64,000 nucleotides of DNA from Stercorarius parasiticus (Eukaryota; Chordata; Aves; Charadriiformes; Stercorariidae), in contig VWZL01000011.1 in assembly GCA_013396915.1 (NCBI GenBank), forward strand, positions 62,001 through 126,000, given 5' to 3'. Positions 13,804 to 27,163 of the stretch are shown here, piece after piece. Below the pieces are notes generated by a model that was not told where the DNA came from, searched no databases, and worked only from the letters and a program-made list of their open reading frames with translations. The translations under genes were made by a program, and so were the position numbers. Within the stretch, counting starts at the first letter, position 1. The number at the start of each line of letters is the position of its first letter.

Positions 13804-16800
13804 ATTAGTTGTGCCTTATTAGTAATGTTTAATATATTTGCAATTTTCTGAATGCTGTTATATTTAGTGTACAGCAATAATCAGTACATGCAGTAACAGG
13901 ATACTCCTTGAATTATCTGTCATTCTGGTGTTTTGCCTTCTATTGTTTTCTAGGCTTTTGATTATATCCAACTACGTGTACTATTTCCACAGCCAGGGCT
14001 CACCCATCTGCTCAGCCTATCACAAACACAGGTCCAGATTCTGAAATGGAGACAGAAATGTTGTTCAGACCACTCCTGTGCCTGGGATACCTTTAGTTTT
14101 CCCAAGCTAGGAGTTAGACTTATAAATCAACCCTTAGCCCTTTTTTATAGGCACTGCAGTAAGAAGGACAGTTGATTACAATGCTGTGCGCTGTTTCTGG
14201 AGGGTGTTACAGATGGTCATTTTGCTCAGCCTTTTTCTGACCTATTGGAGAGTTAGGTTTTGAATCCTACTAGTAGATGATCCACAAGAGGTCTGCTTGT
14301 CTGCCTAAAGAAGTGATGTATTCCTCTAATTATGGAGGTATATCATGACGTTGCAGTTCCTCTGTTTACATCCTACTTTTTACCTTTGGAAAGATAGTTG
14401 TATTTTGCTAGTTCTCAAATTTTTAAATTTTCTATTTGATTACTAATAAAAATAAAGTTAAAGGCGTAGGAAAGCAATTTCTGTATTTTTACTGTAAAAT
14501 TAGATTACATTGCATTTTTTTTACACAATTATCTGAGGGATCTGTAAAGGTCTTACAGGGAAAATTACGTTTATGACTTCACAGGGACCGCTGCTGAGTA
14601 CTGAGAAGTAGAACTGCAGTAAATCTATGCTAATAGACGTGCAAGTGAAAACGTTGCCTAAGCTGTTTCTCTTTAATATCTCGATATTATAAAACTATTC
14701 TGCATTGCTGTTCCTTCATGGTACCACTGGGGTAAACAGAGAGAAGAGAACAATATTGATTAGGCTGAGTATACAGGGAAGACTAAAAAGAGGAAATGTA
14801 CCCATCAAATTTTCTATAACTCCTTGGGAAAGAAGATGACCTTCATAACCATGAGTGTATCTATTTTCTTTCTAGCCATTATTCTGTGCCTTTGCAGAAC
14901 TAGACTTTGCAATAGATAGAACCATCTCTTTAAAGATGCAGCTTTCATGTTTAGACAAACTGCTGGCGTATAGCAGCTCAATAAAGCCTACGATCTTGAT
15001 TGTCTATCTGATGTAACCATGGAAGCAAGTGAAGAAAAATCACCAGGGCAAAACATTTCACGGAAAAGAGAGATGAGTTCTGAGTTTTCAATCCGTCTGT
15101 AAAAGACATTTTAAGGAACTGAGAAACAAAACAGAAAAAAAACCCAAAACAAAACAAGAGCAAACTGCACACAGAGTATTTTTAATCAATATTTAATGTA
15201 ATTATACTCTAATCATTTCTGCCTCTAATAGGGGTAGGAATATTCTTCCTCCTAGTATTTCTATTGAAGTCTTCCCTGAAGTGGTTGTATTGAAGTCAAC
15301 TGCAAGTTGACTCAACTAGAAGTGAAGAGAGTCATGAAACATCTAATCAGAAAGGGAGGATCTAAGGAACACAAGCCTTTGTGTTGATATCTCTAATTCG
15401 GATGAGGTGTAATAACTAATCAATAGCCTTCTACACAGATGAAAAGAAAAGGTTTTGCAGTACAAGGTTTCCTTTTCATTTAATCTCATCTTAAATATTT
15501 TTCAGTTGAGGTTTTTCCATAAGTACTGCGGGGAGTGCCTATGCACTGTCACATACCTGGGTTGGATTAAATTTTGGTTAAATATCAGATAGATATAATG
15601 ATTTGCTTAGAGTTAGCATGTCACTGAACGAGTCATCATTGAGCAAACACACCGGTATACAGTGCAATCTCAATTTAGTTAAATAAGAAGCCTCTGAAGG
15701 AAATTAAGATTCTCAGAAGTTTTATATACAATGAAATACAAACATATGTTTTATATCCTTGTGATTTTCTTTAAACATATAAATAAAACTGGGGAAGGTA
15801 CATAAGCAGGTATGTAACTTTAGGCTTATGAGTATCACCTTTTATTTCAGTTGGAATTTCTCTTCTGCAATCCTGTAAATGCCATTTTCTCAACTTATGC
15901 TGCAGTGTCACCATTAAAAAGTATACAGACGTGACAGAAGACTGGGATATTCCAAGGCATTGAAAAGTGAAAGTGTTTACTTTCTGTATTAATTTGGGCA
16001 ATGCATGTTCATTGAAAACAGCAAACGAGAACGTTCAACACTTGTAGGAAAAATAGACAGAGAGGTTTGTTAAGGCTGGACAAGTGCCGAGAAGAAAAGA
16101 AAGTCTGGTGAAGATGTGATAGCAAGACTGTTTCATACATACAAAGCAAACTCGTATGGGAGTCTAATATTTGAGGACCTAATTTCAAAGCCTTTAGGTG
16201 GAATGATTGAGGGCTAATATGAGGAAAAACTGATTTATGGGACGTAAACATATCGGATCATCATACATGGCTTGACTTGTTTCCATAACAACATACAGAA
16301 CACACCCTTTTATGTGTACTCCATAAAGTCTTGTTCATGCACACAATGAGACCATGGATTAGCAAATTGGCCAATACTGAAAAAGAGGAATTATGAGAAA
16401 CAAGTATCAAACTATGTAGATTAGAGAACATAAAGAAATCCTTTTATATGCATGGGATGCCCTTGTAAATCTAGCAAGCACATACCACCAGCTAGTCCTG
16501 TAATTTCCATGTTTTCAACCTTAATGTGTAATTAGCAACATTTCCAAGTATGTGCAGATCCCTCTAGAATAAGTATGAGATACTTTAAAAAAAAAGAAAA
16601 TGGGTTATTTTCATATACCAGGCAGCTTTACATACAGATCACATTTCTGTACTGCTTTTCTCCCTGCAATATGCACGTTTCCTTTGCCCATGGAAATTTT
16701 CACAGTAGCAGCTTTCTGTAATTGCTGACTTTGGCTTCAGCATGGAAAGCACTACAATACAGGCCTAGCTAGCACTATGAAGATACCAAGTATCTGTATT

Positions 16801-18204
16801 CAAAACAGGAAAGCAAGTCATTCTTTTATTAACCTCCTAGATATTCAGTGACTGTAATATACATTTCGTGATTGTAAGCATTAAATTTACATGATCTCCA
16901 AAATAATGCATTTTCTTTCTTCAAAAATGCTGCATTTTCATTTTTGAGGTTGACAAGTCCTAGGACAGGTAGCATCTATGTTTGGAATTGCCATCTTATA
17001 GTCTACAATCAACTTCACAAAACAGCCATGCAGAAACTAGAAATCTGAGCTCTGGTTTTCAGTGATTATAAATGTATTCTTAAATACATGAAATTTGCTA
17101 TAGGCTCCGAAGAAAGTTCCATGATTTGCTTTTCTAAAGAAATTCTTCAATAGACTAGCAAACCTTAAAAGAAATATTAATCTGTAGAACCTGTGAAATT
17201 CAAAGATTAAGAATGTGACTTCATCTTGAAATAAATTCTATATTCATACATGCCTTATCTCAGTAGCCAGAGGACCTCTATACTGCAACTTACCAATGAA
17301 CATTTTCACCCAAGGAATGACATGTTTTAAGTAGTTCTGAAACTCAAATAGCAACTCATGTTCCTTATTATTTGGAAGACACCCTTTAAATTGGATTTTT
17401 ATGGCCTACACACCAAATTTATAGCTGGATATTGTGCAAAATGTTATGCCGTTTCTAACTTGCTTATTAGTTTGTGCAAAATATGTATATCTTTATTTTA
17501 AAATGGGAGAAAACATGGTCTTCATAAAGCTGAAACAGATAGAAGTGACATGAATTTGTATTTATGTATGTGTGTTTTTAAAAGAATGCATTTATATTTT
17601 GACAAATAATGATGCATGTTTACAGGAAAAATGTGTGAGATGTATGAATTGAAGATTTCTAAAGCAATGTCTCAGTTCTCCATTTTTCAGGATTTTGAAA
17701 TTTGATGGAAATTATGAGTATGTATAAACTCAATTCTACCTTTAGCAGTTTACAAGAAACTCACAAGTTAATTGGCAGCTTTTGATTAACAAACACTGTG
17801 CTTAATAGCTAAATGCTCTAGTTAGTAATTATAGTGTAAACAAAGAAATGCCATCTCTTGACTGGTTATGGTAGTTATTTACTTAATTGATATTGTCTTA
17901 CTTAAAAAAGCTATATTTGCAGGTAAACACAGCCATTTGCACAACCCACGTAACTTCTGTTTCTAACAGAGATGTATGTAAATGAAAGAAACCTTGAAGC
18001 CTTTTCAGGAAATAAAAAACCTATGTTTAAAAATAAACAAGGTTCCTCTGTGGTATCTCCAGGGTATCGGGGAAGAAAATGTAAAATTATTTTCCAGTCA
18101 CTCTGGTTTCTTCTTTACCAGGACTATTTTTCCTGGGGCCAAATCACTGCACCACCTGTAACAGCCTCACCCCTACATAAGAGAGACCAGCTTTCCCTGT
18201 TGTG

Positions 18205-18870
18205 ACCATTGTTGCGTGAAAAGGGGCAAAGCGGCTTTGGCAGAAGATACACCTCCTTGCGTTTTAACACTCCTCACCAAGATGGGAGGCTAGGTGTGGC
18301 TAGGTTTAAATTCTGAGTGATGCCCAGTTCAGCACTATCAATCCAATCGCGTTTAATATGTATTAAACTATTACAACTTGGATACACTAATAGTGGACTG
18401 CACCTTCAGTCTAGTCGTGCTCATGAACTAGCATGGACACTCTCGAGGCTTTGGTTGTGTTCAGTGAGAAACTGAAACGACTAGCTACTTAAACAGTGCA
18501 GTTTATTTAAACAACAGATATATAGGTTCTTAGGATTGCCAGTGATAAATACAGTGTCTGCAAAGCACGTGCAAATAAAGATATTGTTAAGTATACAAAA
18601 CCCGCGACAAAGTTATAAACAATACAGCCTGGCTATAAATGTAGGAAAGAGATTCTCTAGAGAAATTNAAGTAGGGACGTTTATCTGTTTCGTAGTAAGC
18701 AAGTAGGCAGCTTATCTGTTCCGTAGTACCATCTCTTTCCCATATCTGCTATTCGTCACAAGGGAAGGCCACAGAACAATCGCGTTCCGTTCCATCCCTT
18801 GTGTAGTTTCGCAAACAACCTTGTACAGGGGATCGCAGATGTTGCACTCTTTGTGTGCCAGCTGCGGCTG
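18205..18870 (-). mobile_element. CpG-rich insert, probable LTR/endogenous retrovirus remnant
   Basis: This segment differs sharply from its CpG-poor flanks. It keeps many CpGs (for example near 18228, 18347, 18444, 18603, 18782-18790), which suggests a relatively recent insertion. Read on the minus strand it contains a TATA-like ctatatatctg (about 18515-18525), an AATAAA signal close after it (about 18503-18510), and a leader-like region with no long open frame. This arrangement is compatible with an LTR. A 17-bp motif ttatctgttYcgtagta occurs twice, at 18681 and 18712 (31-bp period). A single N lies at 18668. I could not find a target-site duplication or fix the ends, and I cannot name the family. 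It could instead be another class of interspersed repeat. Confidence 0.4.
18668..18668. other. Single ambiguous base (N)
   Basis: One of only two Ns in the window. Both lie inside interspersed repeats, so it may mark a low-confidence assembly join rather than one unread base. Confidence 0.9.
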
Positions 18871-21800
18871 TATTCTACCTCAGAAGCCTCTTGATTTTAT
18901 GACTTTCCTTAATGTGTGAAGAATGCTGTACTTTTGTATTCTTGGCCAATTTAGTAATTATTCCATAGACCATCACACGCTGAAGATGTTGGTGTGCTTA
19001 GGCTACAGGTAGACAGTGCGGCGGAGCACAGCCCTGCTGCTGTTGAAGGCACAAGATGTGCCTCTTCATCTGTATGCCTCCAACACCGGCCCCTGGCAGA
19101 TAAAAAGCCTGGGAGCCTGCAAACCTCCTAACACCTTTCTGCATACTACATTGGGTCCCTCTGGGAAGGAACTCAGGTGGACTCACCTACCATAGAAGAG
19201 TTAACTGATGTGTTTTGGCAGCCAGCACAGAAGGAGCTGGGCTTTGGCCTGTGTGTGTTCAAGGACTCTTTTGTTTAGGCTTGCTTAGAGCCTAACATGA
19301 AGCATGGGACTGGATACAAACAAAGCAGATAGTTTTCAGCTCAGCTGTGTTTTAGATCATATTTCTGGTATATAGACTAGCCTTAGACATCTCATCTTCA
19401 AACATTTTCTGCTAGTGCAGAAATGATTCAGAAGATGCAGTAATGGCAATGGCGATGCAGTATCTTCAGGTAGGAAGCAGATTCGGGCTGCTGGTTAAAC
19501 TAGTATTAATGGCCCCCTATTTTGAGAAGTCATGTGAAGCAGCCAGTATATCCATGGTTTTGAACTTACTAAAATTAAGACTAGGATAAGATTTAAGAAC
19601 TCTTTCCTCAGGCAGGTTCAACAGTGTGCTTAGATATACTGCCTCTAGAACAACAAATCCTTTGTCTATTTAGAGAGTTTATAGCTACTATTCAAGAACT
19701 GTAATTTATTAACAAAGTGTGGTGATCCATAAATTGAGTTTTACAAAGATAAAATTTTTCTCTTGAGATACAAAAAAGAAAGTACTTACAAACTTCTAGC
19801 CTGTAACCCATTCTCTGAGTTTTCCTATGAATGTTGTTGACAGGTAGAATATTGAGCCTGTAGTGATAAAATTTTGTCATTAAATGCATGTTTTAGACAG
19901 TGCAAACTTGTTTTTTCCTTCTCTACCCATTGTATAAAGAGAATTCTTGTTTAGAAACCCATAACTCAGCACGTTCAATTAGAATAACAAAGAAAAATTA
20001 TTTTATTGGTTTGATAAATCAACATGCTATCTAGTTATTTAAAGCTTGGTAACAAGTTAGAAGATTCAATAACACAAAGACAAGCATTGACAAGTAAAAT
20101 GCTTTCCACACTGCCACCATTTCAGAACTCTGAAATGCCCAGAGGAGCTCCTTTGTCCCACATTTATTCAACAACTTGTATATTTCTATATCATGCTGTA
20201 AATGCCGTGGTAAATGAGACACACTGAAGGTCAGAAAGAACTTAGTTTCAGGTCTCAGCCTTACTAATGCAACCATGTAGATCTGACTGATATTTTTTTC
20301 AGGAAACACTCTTGTCAAGTCTGTCAGCATTTCAAGGAATAAAAATGAAAACATTTTCTGTGATATGTTCCACGTATTAAGTGGAGGTTGGGACAGGCTT
20401 TTTCTTTCTTTTTTTTTTTTTTTAATTTTTTTTTGACACTATCTTTTTCTATCCAGAGCTTTCTGTTTCTAGACGGATCTCCCATAATGCCACAAACATC
20501 TTTCAGGGAGCATGACATCTGGTTTTACTTGATCTCCATTTTCTTGTCTGATATTTTGTGTCAGTGGCAAGACTATCGCTATCCCAGTTTATTTTCACTA
20601 TTAAGGTGCTCAGACCTAAACCTTGTCAGCTGAATTCTTATCTGATTATCGAGGCTTGAGGGGGTTTTTTTTGAATGTTAATAATTTATCTTGCTGGAGA
20701 CAGAGCTTCCAAAGTGTGAATCATATAAATTTGAGTCTTACTGAGTTAAATTATCTCCAGCTTTGCCGAATGTCAAAATGAAAAAATACTTAGCAAGTTT
20801 TAGAGAAAACAGACCCTTTTCTTCAGGATGTTAGTGTATTTGCCATGACTCTTACCGTTAATTGATCTTGTCGTATAAGTATTATGGTATTATAGTTTCT
20901 ACTGTGTAATTGCATGAAGGAACTATGAGATATTTTTCATGACTTTGAAAAGGAAGCTGCTGATTTCCATCAATTCTTTTGGCCAGTTGAGAAACATATC
21001 TCTATTATGCATTGTATTCCTTTTTTCACTACTTGTCACTTCAAGTTCTACCTGTTGTCTGCTCATCTATTGTAATGAGCTGTTGTTTCTTTTAATACAC
21101 ACATTTTTATTAATGCCTGTAAATTGCAAATATGAAATGACAGTTGCAAATATGTGGTAAAACCCCCTCACTTACTGAAAATATTTGACAGACAATAAAA
21201 AAATGTTAAGTTCATAAATACTTCATTTAAATACATCTTTACTCCTCTCTTTTCTTGTAGATACAATCAAAAAAGCAGTAACAGTAACATTTATATCATG
21301 TTTAAATCAATTCCAGCATGTCAAAGTCTTTTTCACACATGGTTTTATTTATTTGAAGGTTGTTCTGCACTGGGCTGGGGGCTGAGAAGGGGAGAGAGAG
21401 AGATGGTGCAGGGTTCTTTCTGGATCTGAGTAAGAAAAGCCCAACAAATGGCTTAATGAAATAGTTGTTGTGGTAAGATAGAATAAAAAGACTAATATAG
21501 GTAACAAGTAAATCTTACATCCCTTCAGATGCCAGGAACCCTACTTTCATGCAACATCGGATGGACCAGGGATGGACCTTCACCTGGCAAACCTGCCCAT
21601 GGAGGAAATTTCCTTCTTTTTGGTTATTTGAGCTATGACATTATTTTCTTACATGAAAACAACTCTATTAATAATTTCTACTGTCAAACAAAACCAATGT
21701 TCACGTGAGAGCTTCTTGCTGCACTGTTCCTAAGGCAAGGCCACCGAGGTGACACAAATGCCGGTACCAAGTGGGAGATGCTTTTGGGCTCCTCCGTTAC

Positions 21801-22147
21801 AGCGAGCTGGCTGGACTCATCCTGAGGCTAAACATTTATGCAGCACAAGGCAACCTGAAGGCCATGACGGACACAGGGCAATGCAGCACAATGTATGGTT
21901 AGTTGTCTCCCAGTCAGAATCACTGCATCCCATCCATTCATCCACATACAGTTTACCTTTCCAAAGATATTATAATTGCAGATTACATCAATAACAGAGG
22001 TTTCTCAAGCCCTGTGTACAAGATTCAATAGCACACACGTGGCTTGTTCAAGGTCACTAACTCCTTGAATACAAGGTCTTCTACACGGCTCCCAGTATCC
22101 TGGTACAGTCTGATCTCTGTCTACTGTATTGTATCTCTGACCAGCTC

Positions 22148-22178
<31 letters not shown>
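22148..22178 (+). repeat. Poly(A) tract
   Basis: An A run of about 30 bases interrupted by one G at 22167. It could be the tail of a retrocopy, but the upstream sequence shows no gene-like frame or recognisable element, so I call it a simple repeat. Confidence 0.8.
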
Positions 22179-24554
22179 TTACACTGGTTTTACAATTGTT
22201 TATATGTTCCAGGACAAGAGCCAAATTCTAACTATAGATTTACTGTAAATAGAATGAATTTTATGACTAATAAGAGCTGATTTACCTATAATTCTACTAA
22301 GGTCAGAGGCTCAATGCTGCAGTTCTCTGTCAGACAACTTCTTACTGAAATTAGTGGTACAAATGAACCCGGAGAACATTAATAATAAATGATTCAGCAT
22401 CTTAAAAGGGACACTTCCGGTTTATATTCAAACATAAATCTGAAATTAAAATATTTACGGCACTGAATTTTTTATGGGACTACAGACCACCAAATTTTGT
22501 TCATACTCTGTTATTTCATTTTATTTTATTTTGTCATTCTTCTTGTAAGCCACTTCCAATCTCTTGACTTATTCTCTCTACAACCATTTTCATGATCCCT
22601 TCCATACCTTGTAAACAGGATGCTCAACTTGAGCTGCAACTTTGCAGGGTTCACTGACATCCACAAAATACACACATTTGAGTGACACCAGCACAAAAAA
22701 AGTCATACAAGTTTGCTTATAGTGGGTGAAATCATTTGCAGTGTACAATGTTGTGGTGCTGTAAAATCACAAGGCTGTGTAATATTAGAAATACTGTCCA
22801 ATGTATGCAAAAACAAGTCCAAGTGGAAGCAAATTGGCAAGGTAGGGGAAGAGTAATTACAACCAAAAGATTAAACTTCCAGATAACTTCTTTTCTAAAT
22901 AAATCAAGCAAGAAATCTAGAGAAAAGGTGGTTATAGCATTAATGGCTAAGAGTAGCAATAGCTGCCATAGATGTCACCTCTCTCTGCTACTTCTTCAGT
23001 AGCAGAGGCATAAGGAGCAGGGAGCTGTGCAAGCAGATAAGGAAATTGACTCTCTACACTATGTCCAGTATTGAAGTAGCCAATGACAAGTGAGCACTGA
23101 CAAGGTAGGGTATTTACTGCCTTGGCTTTTAGTAATGTTGGAGAAAAAATTTCATCCTGATGGAAGAAATATATTAATCTCAAAATGCTGAAATAAATCA
23201 TGGAAACTATAATGTTACAAGAAATTATAATTTGTATGTCTAGCTTATCTTCTTAGTTTCAATCATGTAAATTTGGAGTATCTCCTCCAAGGATAGCTCA
23301 AAAAGCTAGAATGTAGGGTGGAGAGTCACATAGAGTATGAGTTGTTATATGCCTTCTGAAATATTCCTTCAAAGATATCCAGCAATGTGTTAATTGCTTT
23401 CCTAGGCAAACCTGTAATTCTATCTTTTCTATGTATTAAAAAGCAAAGTGTAAATGCAGTACTTAAAAGCATTCTACTCTAACTTCTATTATTTCTTACT
23501 AAATATATTATTATGAACTAAATATATCCAATTCAAAAATCTAATTTTTTACTGTAGAAACCATAGATTACGTATATATTAAAAACTTGGTATAGAAAGT
23601 GAACTGCTGTTACTCAATATAAGTTGTGTGTATTTTAAGCCAAAATCCAGTGATATAAAACTACTAATGATATGATTAGAGGAATTCTGAATAATGGGTA
23701 CTTGATGAAGATGATGTATGCAGATACTTATAAAAGTAAGGAAAATGCATGTGTGGGAGGAATGGAAAATGTTCTCGAGAACTTGATAAAAAAATTAAAT
23801 CAACTGACCGTTCAATCTGCAAAATTGGCTAATTTCACAGAATATATTAGGAACACCAGGTGTGTAAAGCACTTTATGATTTTGGCACTGTAAGAATTTC
23901 AGTTTACCAGTATGTGAGCCTGTGTTTTGAGAGTTAGTGTTTTTGATATGCTTTGATGATCCACTATGTATACTCCAATAATACTATAAAGTATACTGAG
24001 AAATTAATAAAGGAAAAGAAGAAAGAAAAAATATAGGAAAATAGATAAGAAATTTAAAATAGCAGATCATGAAGAAGTGATAGGACATTACTTTGGATAA
24101 ATAAATATATAGAAGTTACATTAGCAAGAGACAGATAGGAAGCAGTAGATGCAAAATATCAAGATATATACACGTTTCAGTTATATTTTATTATTTTTAA
24201 GTCAACTGACTTTCTCCTCCCAAGTCTAAGGGATGTTTGTGACACCAGAAGAGAAGCAAATGTAGTCCAGAGGCAGCTGTAACCCTGTGACTACGTTTAT
24301 GTTTGCAAACTGAGGAGTGCCAGGGTCCATCCTTTTATCCTGAAGCCAGCTGGCATAGTCTTGTCAAGTCTATCCTACTAAACTCCCTTATTCCCTGGAA
24401 GAGACGGGTCTATTGGGGAATAGCCACTGGTTCATGCTAAGGCCCAGATGATACCTCAACACCTTTTTGGAATATACTCCTTGGCGCAAGCCAAAACCAG
24501 GACATAGTACTTAATCCACAATATAACAAGATCAACAGCTGAGTTGTAGGGCTT

Positions 24555-24572
24555 GGGCCTGGGCCTGGGCCC
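24555..24572 (+). repeat. GGGCCT hexamer repeat
   Basis: Three adjacent hexamers (gggcct, gggcct, gggccc) in an otherwise AT-rich neighbourhood. Too short to be called a minisatellite. Confidence 0.7.
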
Positions 24573-27121
24573 TAGCCCTTTTTAATTTACTTGTATAGAT
24601 GCAGCTCCTGTCTTTAATCATGAAATCCTCTGCAAAATACACTTTGCCACACTTGAACCTTATTTAGCCTTTGGCTGATTTTCATTTTAGAATAATTTCT
24701 TTGATTTCTGTCTTGCTATAATGTTCCTGGAAAGTTGCTCAATAGCTGGAATTAACCACATACATACATATATGACATATTTGACGCCCTAAAATCCAGG
24801 CCTATGCCTGAGTTTTCTTTCTTTATTGAAATAAGAAGACAGCAAATGATACATAAATAATAGGAGAACCGTGAAGAATAACATTAACTGTGAAAATAGT
24901 TGCAACAAACCTGTAGAGAAAAAGAAGTGAGAAAAGGCTTAAAAATCTAAACATATGTAAACATGGACGATACTTTAGCAAAGTACAAGTTAAATTCCTG
25001 ACAATGCAGATAACTGATTGCATGCTTATTTCTTATCTGTCATCTGAAGATGCTTTCTCTAGAAAACTTGTATTCTCTTGGATTACTTTTTTGTGTCTTG
25101 AAGTCACCAAGCAAAATATATTCACACTTCATACACAAAGAATTATCAATATCAGAAACAGACCTGGAACAAAAGGTCATTAAGGTCCAGCACATAGCTT
25201 TCAGCAAGATTGTTTTTACTCTTGGTATGTTTTGATATTTATCTTCAAATACCAACCAGACTTTTTGCTTAACTGAAAACACACCACTAAAATTGAAATC
25301 ACAGATATACTTAATTTCTCATGTTGCACAAACAGCTAATAATATAGAAAGCCACAATAAGCCATTGTTATAATTGTTCTTACTTCTTTGCTACCAGGCT
25401 CTCCCTTTTAACACACAAACACAAATCACACACATTACACTAAATGTTTTTTGAAAATCAAGAGACTTTCAATTTCTTAAAAAAAAATTCATAATGAGAC
25501 ATTTTAAAAGAAGGAGTGGGAAGTTTTAGAAGGAGTATAAAGAAAAAGAAGAATCTTGCAGTTACTTCTAATTTTGATCCTGATTTAAGGAAGGCTCAAA
25601 GAAAAAACTTTTTTTTTTTCTAAACTGAAATCCTTTTGCTGTCATGCAGGTTTCACAATTTTCATTATATCAGAGGAAAGTGAGACTGGACTGAGATGTT
25701 GGGGCACAATAGGGAAGATGTCCATCATTTGTGCAATATCTGCTGCTGGAGGTTGTATGTGAACTTGATCAGCCTATCTGCCTAACCTCCTCCGTGCATG
25801 TTTCTCAGTTCTCCAGCATTTTCTCCAATGGGGTCTCCTTGCTTCTGCTCCCTCTTTCTCCTCTGGATAATACAGCATACCAAATGTTTGCAGCTACTTT
25901 ATGAATAAGGATAAGTGATCCATAGCTTTGATTTAATTACTTAATAAGGATCTTTCTATACCTTAAAATGCAAATGAATGACTATTCTGCTTTACAAATC
26001 ATGAGGCTCTGCACACTGCAATAAACATGCAATAAAAGCATGAAGTCCATAATCAAGTGTTTTTCATCATTTCCTTTTTTTGTCACAGCTGATCATTGCC
26101 CATGCATTGTTTCCTCTACAATACTCACATCCTCTGCAAAGTAAGTCTGCAACACTAGGTAACTTACTCTACGTAAGGTTATATAGAGGACAAAGAGAGC
26201 TACAGCAGTTCATAGTCTGTGGCAGCATCAGTAACGGTTGTTAGATGTCCACAAAAAAGGAGCAAATTCCTTCATCCAAACTGTATAAGATTTCTTTTAG
26301 AAGTTCTCTTATGTAAAGCCTCGCTTTTGGAGAAGATGAGTAGCATTACCCCCTTAGTCATTCAGACTGTTGTTTCTTCTAAGAAATTTTCCCCTAAAGA
26401 AAATTGCAGTATCAAGTAGATTTTTGTTATTTAAAATGGGAATTTCCATTAGTAAGTCTGTGCTTCTGCTTAACAGACATTTCGATTGTGAGCAAAAGTT
26501 TATATATAGTAGAAATAGGGTTGGCATATTTTAATGAGTCTATTTATTTCAATATGACACTATTATGCAATGTACCAATCTAAATGTCTCTCCTATATAT
26601 ACGTTAGAATTTAGACAATTTCACACCTGTGCTTTAATGAAAAATGCTATCTGATCTTTACATCCTAAGCATTTCAAAGTGGCAATGTGACCTTTCCCTC
26701 GATGCAATTTCAGTAAAACAATCACTTTTTAAACCACCTTGTTATCGAATCCTTAGAGAAAGCAACTGCATCTAAATGATAGTAAAAGGATACTGTATTT
26801 TCTTTGCCAAGACATTTGGTATCTAGGAATAATGTTAATTTCATTGTAGACCAAGAAAACATTCAAATAGAGCACTTCTAAATAAATGAGATGAAAACCA
26901 AGTAATAGCTGTTTTTCAAGGTTGTAAATTACAGAGGGTTTCTATTAAAATTGATATTGGACTAAAGGTATACTTCACACCATGCTAAGGTTTTTAACAT
27001 GTTTTTAACCGCAAAGACATTAATAATTTCTTCAAGAGATTGAAGGAAATAGAGAAATGGGCTGTTATAATGAAAATGAAAAATATCATTTATCGACATC
27101 TTGGTGCTAAATTCAAATTAC

Positions 27122-27163
27122 TTGAAATACTTATTCAGTGTATTGAAACACTTATTCAATGAA
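27122..27163 (+). repeat. 21-bp tandem duplication
   Basis: Two adjacent units starting ttgaaa at 27122 and 27143, matching at 18 of 21 positions by eye. Noncoding, no known role. Confidence 0.7.

Larger units (their letters stand above)
7900..18204. other. Long unique AT-rich noncoding stretch
   Basis: About 10 kb without a recognisable gene or interspersed repeat. It contains small local structures only: a 29-bp tandem duplication at 9791-9848 and an 11-bp perfect hairpin at 13778-13803. Open frames up to 92 codons occur, but none has a domain, repeat or codon-like composition. CpG is rare throughout, as expected for old methylated noncoding DNA. Confidence 0.6.

Noticed and set aside
22148..22178. 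Processed retrocopy with poly(A) tail
   Set aside because: No gene-like or transposon-like body is recognisable upstream and no flanking direct repeats were found.
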